Of a stretch of DNA of 64,000 nt, positions 45,438 to 54,582 are shown in pieces. Under the pieces are notes generated by a model. That model saw only the letters and a program-made list of their open reading frames with translations, was not told where the DNA came from and did no database searches. Origin of the DNA: Jeotgalibacillus proteolyticus (GTDB taxonomy: Bacteria; Bacillota; Bacilli; Bacillales; Jeotgalibacillaceae); the NCBI RefSeq assembly GCF_002926065.1, contig NZ_PREZ01000008.1, forward strand, positions 62,001-126,000, read 5' to 3'. How positions within the stretch are numbered: the stretch's first letter is position 1; each line of letters begins with the position of its first letter. Position numbers and translations under genes: made by a program.

Positions 45438-47189
45438 ATGAATCATCGATCTGCTCCGGATCCTATGGAGTTAACAAAAAGGATTCAGGTTTCCCAGCGA
45501 AACCATCCTGCTGATCTTGTGATTAAGAATGGAAGAATCATCAATGTCTACACCGGTGAGCTTACCAAAGGTGATATTGCGATTTACAATGGGGTTATTG
45601 CAGCCGTTGGCACAGGCTATCAGGGACTTGAGGAAATTGATGCAAGCGGCAGCTTTGTTTCTCCGGCATTCATTGACGGACATATTCATATTGAATCCAC
45701 TACGCTTACTCCTTCAGAATTTGCAAAACTAATACTTCCTCATGGAGTAACAACAGTTATAACTGATCCCCATGAAATTGCTAATGTGTTAGGAACCAGA
45801 GGGATTGATTATATGCTAAAAAATTCAGAGGGGCTGCCGATGGATATTTTCTTTGTCCTCCCTTCAAGCGTTCCGGCTACTTCTTTTGAAAATTCCGGCG
45901 CAGCACTGCGGGCAGATGATTTAAAGCCTTTTTATGCTCACCCTCGCGTCATTGGTCTTGCTGAAGTGATGGACTATCCTTCTGTTGTAACAGCTGAAGA
46001 GGATATGATCCAAAAAATTCATGATGCCCATTCCCACACAGTTCTGATTGACGGCCATTTGGCAGGTCTTTCAACAGATGAAATCAATGGATATCTTGCT
46101 GCAGGCATCCGCAATGACCATGAATGCACCACAGTTGAAGAAGCAATTGAAAAAATACAGCTTGGGATGCGTGTAATGATACGTGAAGGCTCCGGCTCTA
46201 AAAATCTTCCTGAATTAATAAAGGCTGTAAATGACAAAAATTCACGCTGGTTCTCCTTTTGCACGGACGATAAGCATATTGACGAGCTGATAGAAGAAGG
46301 AAGCATCAACCATTGCGTTAAATATGCAATTGAACTAGGGCTGGATCCGCTGCTCGCCTACCAGCTGGCTACCATTAACGTTGCGCAAATGTATAATCTC
46401 AACGACCGCGGCGCCATTTCACCCGGAATGAAAGCGGATCTTTTAATCTTATCTGACCTTAAAAAAGTGGAAATTAAAACAGTTATTCAAAACGGGGTCG
46501 TCCGGGCTGAGGACAATGAATTGACAACTAATTGGGCGCATTCAGTGGATCACCTTAATGGGTGCACAGAAAGTGTTAACTCAATGCCAATAACTAGCGA
46601 TGATCTTAAGGTCATTCCGTCTGAAGAGCTTGCCCATATTATCGAAATCATTCCAAACCAGATAAAAACCAATCATTTAAAGGAAAAAGTGTCAGTTAAC
46701 GAAAAAAGGGAATTTATCCCTTCTGTTGAAGATAACCTGCAAAAACTCATCGTGGCAGAGCGTCATCATAAAAAAGGTACAATTGGAACAGGGATTGTTA
46801 AAGGATTTCACCTGAAAGAAAACAGTGCAATTGCATCGACTGTTGCTCATGATTCACATAATATTATTGCCGCCGGGACGTCTGATGAAGCGATCCTGAA
46901 AGCGATCAACTGGCTGACAGACCATCAGGGCGGACTCGTTGTCATACAGGATGGAAAGGTGATTGGAAGCATGGAGCTTAGGCTTGGAGGACTGATGTCG
47001 ATTAAAAAAGCAGAGGATGCCCTTAACGAAATGGAGACCGTTATGGCTGCACTCGATAAAGTATCCCCTCAAGCATCCTTTAATCTGTTTTCCAATCTTT
47101 CATTTCTGGCGCTGCCGGTTATACCTGCGCTGAAGCTAACAGATTTAGGGTTATTTGATGTTCAGACATTTTCTCATATACAAGTATAG
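45438..47189 (+). CDS. ade: Adenine deaminase
   Basis: The enzyme converts adenine to hypoxanthine for purine salvage with a binuclear metal centre. The 583-aa protein has the amidohydrolase HxH motif in SPAFIDGHIHIEST (about 77-83), VITDPHEIANVLG, LIDGHLAGLS, NDHECTTVEEA, and the C-terminal domain with VAHDSHNIIAAG, which identifies the adenine-deaminase branch (AdeC/YerA types). Ribosome site AAAGGAGGA precedes the ATG. It is monocistronic, followed by a terminator whose T tract abuts a dispersed-repeat scrap. Confidence 0.95.
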   Translation: MNHRSAPDPMELTKRIQVSQRNHPADLVIKNGRIINVYTGELTKGDIAIYNGVIAAVGTGYQGLEEIDASGSFVSPAFIDGHIHIESTTLTPSEFAKLILPHGVTTVITDPHEIANVLGTRGIDYMLKNSEGLPMDIFFVLPSSVPATSFENSGAALRADDLKPFYAHPRVIGLAEVMDYPSVVTAEEDMIQKIHDAHSHTVLIDGHLAGLSTDEINGYLAAGIRNDHECTTVEEAIEKIQLGMRVMIREGSGSKNLPELIKAVNDKNSRWFSFCTDDKHIDELIEEGSINHCVKYAIELGLDPLLAYQLATINVAQMYNLNDRGAISPGMKADLLILSDLKKVEIKTVIQNGVVRAEDNELTTNWAHSVDHLNGCTESVNSMPITSDDLKVIPSEELAHIIEIIPNQIKTNHLKEKVSVNEKREFIPSVEDNLQKLIVAERHHKKGTIGTGIVKGFHLKENSAIASTVAHDSHNIIAAGTSDEAILKAINWLTDHQGGLVVIQDGKVIGSMELRLGGLMSIKKAEDALNEMETVMAALDKVSPQASFNLFSNLSFLALPVIPALKLTDLGLFDVQTFSHIQV

Positions 47190-47200
47190 TTAAATAAACT

Positions 47201-47234
47201 AAGAGGTTGAAACAAATGTGTTTCAACCTCTTTC
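47201..47234 (+). terminator. Terminator after ade
   Basis: AAGAGGTTGAAAC and GTTTCAACCTCTT pair around AAAT; the T tract is short (TTTC) and passes directly into the repeat scrap, suggesting the junction trimmed it. Confidence 0.6.
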
Positions 47235-47447
47235 GTCCGGTTCACTGCGCTTCAGATGTTCATCGGCAACGGTTATTTTATTCTCCTGCCAAAGTCGTCC
47301 GATTTCCACCATAGAGGGAGTAATAAAATGAAAGATAAATTTTGTTTCACAGCCATCAAAGACTGCTTCATTAATGACGCTCCAGCTTTTCTCCTGATCT
47401 CCGGCAAGCAATGCATCAGTAAATGCATTTACATACATGCTGCTCAT
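47223..47447 (-). pseudogene. B12-binding-domain protein truncated after its N-terminal helical part
   Basis: The frame begins at the ATG at 47447 behind GGGGGGTGAG and encodes a B12-binding helical cap like that of MerR-type and methionine-synthase-like photoreceptors: MYVNAFTDALLAGDQEKSW, then PSMVEIGRLWQENKITVADEHL. In relatives ADEHL is followed by a second helix and the cobalamin domain with DxHxxG. Here it is followed at once by KRSEPDERG, which is the translated end of the dispersed repeat. About two thirds of the protein is missing, so it is unlikely to bind B12. Confidence 0.75.
47234..47255. repeat. Terminal scrap of the dispersed repeat at the gene truncation point
   Basis: CGTCCGGTTCACTGCGCTTCAG matches the left end of copy 3. 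Only this end is present. It lies between the ade terminator and the cut point of the B12-binding gene. Confidence 0.8.
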
Positions 47448-47556
47448 TCTCTCACCCCCCGAAATTAATTGCATACGAACCTTCTTCAACATACATTTTT
47501 TCTTAGATGGATCGTCCCTTTAAACCTTATAGGCAGAGATCGATCTTCTAAGAAAC

Positions 47557-47600
47557 AAAAAAAGGCCCTGAGCAGGAGGTGCAAATTCCTTCTGCCAGGC
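47557..47600 (-). terminator. Terminator after the DEAD-box helicase gene
   Basis: On the minus strand GCCTGGCAGAAGG pairs, with bulges, with CCTCCTGCTCAGGGC, followed by TTTTTTT. Confidence 0.65.
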
Positions 47601-47610
47601 ACCATTTTTG

Positions 47611-48735
47611 TTAGTTGCTTTCTACTTTTTGCCATTCACCGCGGTAAATGGTCACCTCTTCAAGCTCAACATTCAATTCTTTTGCAAAGCGTTTAATCTG
47701 GCGAACCTCCATAGGGGATACAAAAGAAAGTACTGTTCCCTTGGCACCGGCTCTTCCAGTCCGGCCGGAGCGGTGTATATACTGATCAAGATCACTCGCT
47801 GCATCCATATGCATTACATAGGTGACATCCTGGATATCAAGTCCGCGTGTTGCCACATCTGTTGCAAGCATTAACGGCAGTTCTCCTTTTCTGAACTTAC
47901 GCATGGAGGCTGCCCGATCTTCTTTCGACAAATCACTGTGCAAAGGAGCAATCTCCAAATTTTTATAATTGAGCTTTTCAGTTGCCGTTAATACATCCCG
48001 CACCTCACGCATAAAAGCGAGTGATTTTTCCTGCTTCATGGAGTCCATGCGGACAATTCTCCTGATCAAATCAATTTTCTCTCTTGATTCACAAACCATG
48101 TATTGATGCTTTACATTCGCTGAATCACCGATGCTCCGTTCTACCCTGACTACCTCAGCCTGCTTAGTGAAGCCTTTGCCCTTTTCTTCAATCTCTGCTG
48201 GCAGAGTAGCTGAAAACATGGCAAGCTGACGCTGATCGGCTAGTGTGCTTTTCACGATATCTGTAATGGCCTGCGTGTGTTCTGCTAGGAAAAGCTGATC
48301 TACTTCATCGAGAATAAGCATTTTTACTGCATGTGTTTTTATCTTTTTTTGCTTAATAAGCTCTAAAATCCGTCCCGGCGTGCCAATAATAACATGCGGC
48401 TGCTTTTTTAATTTTTCAAGCTGTCTTTTCGGATTGGCGCCTCCAATGATGGATGCTGCTCTAATTCCGGCAGCCTTCCCCCACACCTGAATCACTTCAA
48501 GAATTTGCATAGCAAGCTCCTTAGATGGTGCTAAAACGATGGCTTGGGGCAATTTTTTTGAAGGGTCCGTCTTTTCTATTACCGGAATAACATAAGCAAG
48601 CGTTTTACCTGTCCCGGTTGGAGATTCAACCAGTACATCACGGCCCTCGAGCATAAGCGGAATAACTTGCTCCTGAACAGGCGTCCTTTCTTTAAAACCC
48701 GCTTCCTTCCATTGCTCCTCAGTTCTGTCTAACAT
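47611..48735 (-). CDS. DEAD-box ATP-dependent RNA helicase (YfmL/CshC-like)
   Basis: The protein remodels RNA or ribosomal particles. The product of about 374 aa is a minimal two-domain helicase without C-terminal RNA-binding tail. Seen in order: Q motif RTPVQEQVIP, Walker A SPTGTGKT, PSKELAMQI, GTPGRILEL, motif II as DEVD instead of DEAD, FSATLP, ATDVATRGLD and HRSGRTGRAG. Small size matches B. subtilis YfmL. I prefer the ATG at 48735 (start LDRTEEQWKEAG) to that at 48783. It is monocistronic with its own terminator. Confidence 0.9.
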   Translation of the reverse strand: MLDRTEEQWKEAGFKERTPVQEQVIPLMLEGRDVLVESPTGTGKTLAYVIPVIEKTDPSKKLPQAIVLAPSKELAMQILEVIQVWGKAAGIRAASIIGGANPKRQLEKLKKQPHVIIGTPGRILELIKQKKIKTHAVKMLILDEVDQLFLAEHTQAITDIVKSTLADQRQLAMFSATLPAEIEEKGKGFTKQAEVVRVERSIGDSANVKHQYMVCESREKIDLIRRIVRMDSMKQEKSLAFMREVRDVLTATEKLNYKNLEIAPLHSDLSKEDRAASMRKFRKGELPLMLATDVATRGLDIQDVTYVMHMDAASDLDQYIHRSGRTGRAGAKGTVLSFVSPMEVRQIKRFAKELNVELEEVTIYRGEWQKVESN

Positions 48736-48969
48736 CTTCCATCCACTCTCCGATCTATCCTTTTCATCTTTATATTGTACCATTCAATGATTTAATTTGG
48801 TAATTTCTATACTGCAGTAAAGCAATAAAGTGCTGACTGATTCCCTATTCTCTTTCTTCATACGGTTCAGTAAAAACAATGAAATAAAAAAATAATAATA
48901 ATCAAAATGGTATTTTTTAAAAAGCCGGAAATACTACGGGAATAAAGAATGAAAAAAAGGAGAATGCGT

Positions 48970-49920
48970 ATGACCGGATTTTTCAAATTGCTAAAAGGCG
49001 GCAATAAACCTTCCTTTGTTGCAGCAGTCGTGAATACATTTATTGGACTTTTAAAAATGACAGCTTATTTATTTACCGGTAATGTTGCCATGTTTGCAGA
49101 AATGATGCATTCGTTTGGAGACGCTGCCAATCAGTACTTTGTTTTTATCGGCTCGGCTCTATCTAAAAAAGCACCTACCGATAAGTTCCCTAACGGCTTT
49201 GGAAGGGTGGTGAACCTTGCTTGTCTTGGAGCAGTGATCATTGTTGGGATTTTATCCTATGAAACCGTCAAGGAAGGCCTTCACCATCTCCTACACCCTA
49301 TTCAAAGCTCAGGTGTCCTCATTTCTTTAGGTGTCCTTGGAATTGGTGTGATTCTTGAGCTTTATGTTTTTTATAAAGCTGCCGTTGAGGTTTTACACGA
49401 ATCAGGAGAGGAGGCAAAGGGGTTTAGTCCTTTCATTAAAAGCTTTACTCATTTAAATAGGGCAAAACCTGCCACTAAACTTGTATTTATGGAGGACCTC
49501 GTTGCTACAAGCGGAGGGGTCATTGCCATTATTGCTATTACTATCACCTATTTTACCGGTTTTGGCCAGGCTGAAGGGATCGCTTCTATCACCATAGGGT
49601 TAATGATGTTTTATGTTGTTGGAAGGGTCTTTTTAGAAAACGCCAGAGGAGCAATCGGGGAAACGGATGAAGAAATGCGTGAACATATCGCAGGAATCGT
49701 ATTGGCCGATCCTAAAGTAAAAGACATCCGCAGGCTTCAAGTTATAAAAGAAGGAGAAAGTCTTCATGTTGAAATTGTTATTGAAGTTAACCCCGCCCTC
49801 ACCATCGCGGAGGCTGATGACATTAAAGACCGGCTGGCCCTCCTCACATATGCTCAAAAAGGAGTAGCAGAAGTCACAATTGAATTTGATGAGGATGATC
49901 AAATCTTGGGATGGTCATAA
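48970..49920 (+). CDS. Cation diffusion facilitator family transporter
   Basis: CDF proteins export divalent metals such as Zn, Mn or Fe against protons. The product of about 316 aa has six membrane helices; the metal site appears in helix 2 (MFAEMMHSFGDAANQYF, with His-x3-Asp) and in helix 5 (LVFMEDLVATSGGVIA, with Glu-Asp), and a C-terminal cytoplasmic domain (EMREHIAGIVLADPKVKDIRRLQ). The helix 2 set resembles the ZnT9/YdbO-like branch. Metal specificity cannot be told. The ATG at 48970 has AAAGGAGA six bases upstream and is preferred to the ATG at 48949. Confidence 0.92.
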   Translation: MTGFFKLLKGGNKPSFVAAVVNTFIGLLKMTAYLFTGNVAMFAEMMHSFGDAANQYFVFIGSALSKKAPTDKFPNGFGRVVNLACLGAVIIVGILSYETVKEGLHHLLHPIQSSGVLISLGVLGIGVILELYVFYKAAVEVLHESGEEAKGFSPFIKSFTHLNRAKPATKLVFMEDLVATSGGVIAIIAITITYFTGFGQAEGIASITIGLMMFYVVGRVFLENARGAIGETDEEMREHIAGIVLADPKVKDIRRLQVIKEGESLHVEIVIEVNPALTIAEADDIKDRLALLTYAQKGVAEVTIEFDEDDQILGWS

Positions 49921-49962
49921 AAAAATCCATTTTTACAGGTTAGTCTGTAAAAATGGATTTTT
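49921..49962. terminator. Bidirectional terminator between the CDF and ABC transporter genes
   Basis: AAATCCATTTTTACAG and CTGTAAAAATGGATTT pair perfectly around GTTAGT, with A and T runs on both sides. Confidence 0.9.
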
Positions 49963-49965
49963 AGA

Positions 49966-51810
49966 TTAAAGAACCAACTTCTCTCTCAGCTGGCTGTTAT
50001 GAAGATCAGCATAGAAGCCTTTTTGCTTAATCAGCGCTTCATGATTTCCGCTTTCGATCAGCTGCCCATTATTCAGCACAAAAATCTGATCTGCATTTTG
50101 AATCGTATTCAGCCTATGGGCAATCACAAAGCTTGTCCGGCCTTCCATCAGGCGCTGAAGAGCTTCCTGAATTTTAATTTCTGTTATGGTATCGATGCTG
50201 CTCGTGGCTTCATCAAGAACAAGAATTTTTGGGTCAGCTAATATCGCGCGGGCAATTGACAACAGCTGCCGCTGACCTTGACTGATCCCCTGCCCATCGG
50301 CCTGCAGGACTGTATCGAATTGATCAGGCATTTTCCGAATAAACGATGCAGCATTAGCGAGCTCGGCTGCTTTTTCCACTTCTTCATCTGTCGCGGTCAG
50401 GCTGCCGTAGCGGATATTTTCTCTCACAGTTCCTTCAAATAAAAAGGAATCCTGAAGAACAAATGCCATATGACTTCGCAGGCTGGACCGTTTAATTGTT
50501 TGAATGTCCCTGCCATCCATCCTGATAACGCCATCAGTCACATCATAAAAACGTGAAAGCAAATTAATCATGGTCGTTTTACCAGCCCCGGTGGGACCGA
50601 CAAATGCAGCAGTGTGACCGGGAAGAACCGTGAAAGAAACATCTGTGATCGTCTCCTCATCCTTTTCATACGCGAAGGATACACGAGAAAATTCAACCTC
50701 ACCATCCAGATCTTCTACTTCGACTGCTTCCGCTTCATCTATCTCCTCTTCTTCCTCCTGCATGATATCAAATACCCGTTCTGCACCCGCTATTGCTGAC
50801 AGAAGCGTATTGAACTGGTTTGCCAAATCGTTTAAAGGACGGGTAAATTGTCTTGAATACTCAACGAAAATAACAATGACCCCGATCGTAACGGTTTCGC
50901 TTCCATTTAACACAAGAACAGCCCCAACAAGCGCGATGACGGCAAAACTCAGGTTATTTAAAAAGTTCATAAGCTTTGGAATGAAGCCTGAAAATGTTTG
51001 AGCCCAGAACCCTGCCAGTCGGAGGCGATTATTTCGTTCCTCAAATTGCCCGATCACCTTTTTTTCCTGGGAAAATGTTTTGATGATCCGCTGACCGGAC
51101 AGTGTTTCCTGGATATAGCCATTGATTTCACCTAAATTCCGCTGCTGCTCTTTAAATAATCTTCCCGTTCTTTTTGTGATCCATTTCAACCCAAAATACA
51201 TAGCAGGAATGACAAGCATCGCAATTAACGTGAGCAGCGGACTTAAATAAAGCATGACGGATGCTGTACCGATTAAAGTCAGTAAGCTTGAAACAATCTG
51301 GATAACTGAGCTGTTTAAGGTGGAGCTTACGTTTTCCATATCATTTGTGACGCGGCTCATCAGCTCGCCATGCTGCCTTTTATCAAAAAACGGAATAGGC
51401 AGCTTTTGCAGATGATTAAACAATCTTGTCCTCATAGTGAATACCGTGTTTTGAGCAATACGGATCATCCATACCGCCTGAAACCAGGAGGACAATGAAT
51501 GGATAATATAAATAATTCCTAATATCCATAGCAATTGAATTAACCCGTCGGTATCCTGCGTAACGATAAAATCATCAATCCCCATTCCCACTAAAAATGG
51601 ACCAAGTAACGCCATTGCCGAGCTGATCAGAACCATCAGAATAACGAGAGAGAGCTTAACCTTATTCATAGCGAGATAAAACCAGATCTTCTTTAGTGTA
51701 CCGACTGGATCCTGCGCCTTTTTCTTATCATGTTTGCCTGTATTTGACTGCTCAATCTCCTCAAGGGATCTTCTTTTATACTGAAACGGTTTAATTACCT
51801 CTTTGAACAA
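49966..51810 (-). CDS. Heterodimeric ABC exporter, subunit with canonical Walker B (YfiC-like)
   Basis: A type IV (ABCB-like) multidrug exporter half with six membrane helices (about 40-330) and a nucleotide-binding domain. Walker A is GPTGAGKTT, Walker B LVLDEATSSID with catalytic Glu, and the H-loop IAHRLN is intact. Its signature motif is degenerate: ISQGQ instead of LSGGQ. The 614-aa size and an N-terminal charged extension (KRRSLEEIEQSNTG) match YfiC or YheH-type partners. It overlaps the upstream subunit gene by 20 bases, so the two are made together. Substrate is unknown; drugs or lipids are likely. Confidence 0.92.
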   Translation of the reverse strand: MFKEVIKPFQYKRRSLEEIEQSNTGKHDKKKAQDPVGTLKKIWFYLAMNKVKLSLVILMVLISSAMALLGPFLVGMGIDDFIVTQDTDGLIQLLWILGIIYIIHSLSSWFQAVWMIRIAQNTVFTMRTRLFNHLQKLPIPFFDKRQHGELMSRVTNDMENVSSTLNSSVIQIVSSLLTLIGTASVMLYLSPLLTLIAMLVIPAMYFGLKWITKRTGRLFKEQQRNLGEINGYIQETLSGQRIIKTFSQEKKVIGQFEERNNRLRLAGFWAQTFSGFIPKLMNFLNNLSFAVIALVGAVLVLNGSETVTIGVIVIFVEYSRQFTRPLNDLANQFNTLLSAIAGAERVFDIMQEEEEEIDEAEAVEVEDLDGEVEFSRVSFAYEKDEETITDVSFTVLPGHTAAFVGPTGAGKTTMINLLSRFYDVTDGVIRMDGRDIQTIKRSSLRSHMAFVLQDSFLFEGTVRENIRYGSLTATDEEVEKAAELANAASFIRKMPDQFDTVLQADGQGISQGQRQLLSIARAILADPKILVLDEATSSIDTITEIKIQEALQRLMEGRTSFVIAHRLNTIQNADQIFVLNNGQLIESGNHEALIKQKGFYADLHNSQLREKLVL

Positions 51811-53530
51811 GGGTCAGCGCCTCCTTCCCAATCTGAGACTCTACAATCTTTAAGTACAATGGAGAGGTTTTTAAAAGCTCCTGGTGAGAGCCTTGTGCTA
51901 ACAGCTCCCCCTCGTCCAGCAACAGAATATGGTCGGATGCCATTGTTGTACTGATTTTCTGGGTAATCATCACGGTCGTACAGGACAGGTCATTCAGCGC
52001 TTCAAGGAGCTTGGCTTCTGTTTTCATATCAAGAGCGCTTGTGCTGTCATCCATAAGTAAAATTGCCGGCTTTCTTACAAGTGCTCTGGCAATGGAAAGT
52101 CTCTGTTTTTGCCCCCCTGATAAATTGACGCCTTTTTGCCCTAAAAGTGTATCGTACTTCTTCGGAAGCTTCATAATGGTATCGTGAATTTGCGCACGCT
52201 CTGCCGCCGCTTTTATTTCCTCAAAGCTTGCGTTTAGATCACCCCAGGCAATATTCTCTCTCACAGAGCCTGTAAAAAGCATTGCTTCCTGAGGGACAAA
52301 GCCAATCTGCTGGCGCAAATGTTCAAGCTTAAATGACGAGATATCCTGATGATCAATACGTATTTCCCCTTCATCCACATCATACAGTCTTGGAATCAAT
52401 TGAAATAAAGTTGACTTCCCTGAACCGGTCGCTCCTAATATGGATACGCGTTCCCCTGCTTTAATGGAAAAGGATAAATTTCTTAATACATTTGTATTGG
52501 TGCCGGGATAACGAAATGATACGTTATCAAACGAAATAGCTCCGTGGTTAATCATAAAGTTTTCACTGGCTTCCCGGTCCACAAGATCAATATCTGTCTC
52601 AAGAACATCACTTATCCTGCTGCCAGAGGCCTTAGCCCGTGAAAACACCATAATAATCATCGTTACAATAGAGAGTGCACCTGTCATTCTTGTTGCGTAG
52701 TTTACAATTGCCACCACATCACCTACACTGGCCTGGTTGGCTGCTACCTCAACACTCCCCATCCAGAGGATGACTAAAATACTGGCGTTCATTAAGAGCA
52801 AAATAATCGGCATCGTAACTTCAATCAGACGAAGCGCTTTGACTGTTTTGTCCATTAACACTTCGCTCGATTTCTTAAAGCGGTTCATTTCATGACGTGC
52901 CCGCAAGAACGCTTTTATCAGCCTGATACCTACCAGATTTTCCTGCATGACATTGTTAACATGGTCAACTCGTTCCTGGACCTGTTTAAATAAATTCCCT
53001 GCTTTGCTCATAATAAAGATTAGAAAAAATAATAGCACAGGAACAGAAATGACCAGCACAAGAGCAAGTCCGGGGTGAACAATAAAGGCCAAAATGACAC
53101 TCCCAATAACAAGCAGCGGAGCCCTCATCATAATGCGAAGACTCATAAACACAGTGTTTTGAAGCATAGTCACATCATTTGTAAGTCTTGTGATAAGTGA
53201 TGAGGTTGGAAACTTTGTAAAATTAGTAAAAGAAAAAGCCTGAACCTTGTCATAGAGTGATTTCCGTATATCAAATCCGAAGCTCTGGCTGACATGTGAG
53301 GAGTAAAAGGAGTTTGTCACCCCGGCAAAAAAGGCTACGAAGGAGCAGCCAATAAGCACCCCTCCCCACAGCATCACGACAGAAAGATCCTGCTGAAGAA
53401 TTCCATCATCTATGATTTTGGCGATTAATAAAGGCTGGACAAGCTCAACGGCAAGCTCCATAAGCATCAGGGCCAGCGCAATGGTAATCGCGATACGATA
53501 AGGTGTTAAAAACGGGAAAATTCGTTTCAT
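51791..53530 (-). CDS. Heterodimeric ABC exporter, subunit with degenerate catalytic site (YfiB-like)
   Basis: Partner half of the same exporter, 579 aa: six membrane helices and a nucleotide-binding domain with Walker A GATGSGKST and a canonical signature LSGGQKQRLS. Walker B is LLMDDSTSALD, where Asp replaces the catalytic Glu, and the H-loop reads ITQKIS, with Gln replacing His. Combined with the degenerate signature of the partner, one composite ATP site is canonical and the other is not, as in BmrCD and TM287/288. Start ATG is at 53530 behind GGGCGGCGC-like bases, a weak ribosome site. First gene of the pair. Confidence 0.92.
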   Translation of the reverse strand: MKRIFPFLTPYRIAITIALALMLMELAVELVQPLLIAKIIDDGILQQDLSVVMLWGGVLIGCSFVAFFAGVTNSFYSSHVSQSFGFDIRKSLYDKVQAFSFTNFTKFPTSSLITRLTNDVTMLQNTVFMSLRIMMRAPLLVIGSVILAFIVHPGLALVLVISVPVLLFFLIFIMSKAGNLFKQVQERVDHVNNVMQENLVGIRLIKAFLRARHEMNRFKKSSEVLMDKTVKALRLIEVTMPIILLLMNASILVILWMGSVEVAANQASVGDVVAIVNYATRMTGALSIVTMIIMVFSRAKASGSRISDVLETDIDLVDREASENFMINHGAISFDNVSFRYPGTNTNVLRNLSFSIKAGERVSILGATGSGKSTLFQLIPRLYDVDEGEIRIDHQDISSFKLEHLRQQIGFVPQEAMLFTGSVRENIAWGDLNASFEEIKAAAERAQIHDTIMKLPKKYDTLLGQKGVNLSGGQKQRLSIARALVRKPAILLMDDSTSALDMKTEAKLLEALNDLSCTTVMITQKISTTMASDHILLLDEGELLAQGSHQELLKTSPLYLKIVESQIGKEALTLVQRGN

Positions 53531-53708
53531 GTAAAGCGCCGCCCTTCCAATGACCCAGCAAATTTGCCCTAATCATCTATATTTTCTTTGATACTCGAAA
53601 TACTGTTGTAAAAACTTTATCATAATATTCGTAAAATGAGTAGAAGCGAGACGCTGCTGAGTCCATTCAATTTATTAAGATTCCCCATTATAACCGGATA
53701 AAACCCAT

Positions 53709-53743
53709 AAAAAAAGAAGCATGAGGGGTTCTCATGCTTCTTT
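53709..53743 (-). terminator. Intrinsic terminator after the DJ-1/PfpI gene
   Basis: AAGAAGCATGAG and CTCATGCTTCTT pair around a short loop, followed by TTTTT on the minus strand. Confidence 0.85.
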
Positions 53744-53748
53744 GTGAA

Positions 53749-54273
53749 TTATTTGCTTGCGAGTGCATCTGAAAGTGCCTTGCCATATGGCGGCAGATCA
53801 GGCGGTCTTCTGCTGGAAATAATATGTCCGTCTGTAATGACCGCTTCGTCATGCCAGACCGCTCCTGCATTGACCATATCGTCTTTAATTCCTGGTGTAC
53901 TGGTTACCTGGCGTCCTTCAAGGATGCCAGCTGAGATCAAAACCCAGCCTGCGTGACAGATCTGACCGATGATTTTTTCATGTTTGTCCATATGTCTTAC
54001 CATGGCCAATACTTCCGGGTAGCGTCTTAGTTTATCAGGTGCCCATCCGCCCGGCACGAGGATGCCATCATAATCTGAAGGCTCGATGTCTGTGAAGGAA
54101 TATTCTGCTTCTGCAGGTACACCGTATTTACCTATGTATGTTTCTCCTCTTTTTTCACCTACTAAGTGAACGAGTGCTCCTTCTTCGCGAAGCCTCATGA
54201 CAGGATACCATAGTTCTAAGTCCTCGAAATCAGCACTTACAAGGGCGATTACTTTTTTGTCTTGCAGTCTCAT
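53749..54273 (-). CDS. DJ-1/PfpI-family protein (YraA/YhbO type)
   Basis: DJ-1/PfpI proteins of this branch act in stress resistance and have been assigned protein/nucleotide deglycase or glyoxalase-like activities, which are debated. The product of about 174 aa has DFEDLELWYPVMRL with the conserved acidic residue, YDGILVPGGWAPDKLRR, and the nucleophile cysteine in IGQICHAGWVL followed by His, then RQVTSTPGIKDDMVNAGA. The ATG at 54273 has AGGAGGTG six bases upstream. Monocistronic. Confidence 0.92.
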   Translation of the reverse strand: MRLQDKKVIALVSADFEDLELWYPVMRLREEGALVHLVGEKRGETYIGKYGVPAEAEYSFTDIEPSDYDGILVPGGWAPDKLRRYPEVLAMVRHMDKHEKIIGQICHAGWVLISAGILEGRQVTSTPGIKDDMVNAGAVWHDEAVITDGHIISSRRPPDLPPYGKALSDALASK

Positions 54274-54377
54274 TTGAAGCACCTCCTGTTGGTATTATAG
54301 CATTGATTGGGGCTGGGATCATTTCTCAGGGGCTGGGGTTGAGTTAAAGGGTTTACGTAAATGCTTCTTAATGGAGG

Positions 54378-54498
54378 CTGATTTCCGCTGCAGGTGGAGG
54401 CTTTCCGCGGGGCGGGGCTTAAGCTAACTTGCTAGCGCAAGTGGATCTCAAGCTCCCGCTCTATCCCGCAGGAGTCCCCACCTTCCGCTTCAATCAGC
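54378..54498. repeat. Dispersed palindromic intergenic repeat, copy 4
   Basis: Starts GCTGATTTCCGCTGCAGGTG and ends CCGCTTCAATCAGC, inverted ends as in copy 2. The core carries CTTTCCGCGGGGCGGGGC and the hairpin around AACTTGCTAGCGCAAGT. It ends less than 100 bases before the start of the HIT-like gene. Confidence 0.85.
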
Positions 54499-54582
54499 TT
54501 GGTCAGGGAAGGAATAAAATACTTCGAACGTTAATTGTGCTGTCTATTAAACGACATGTTAATAAAAGGAATCTGGCAGGAA

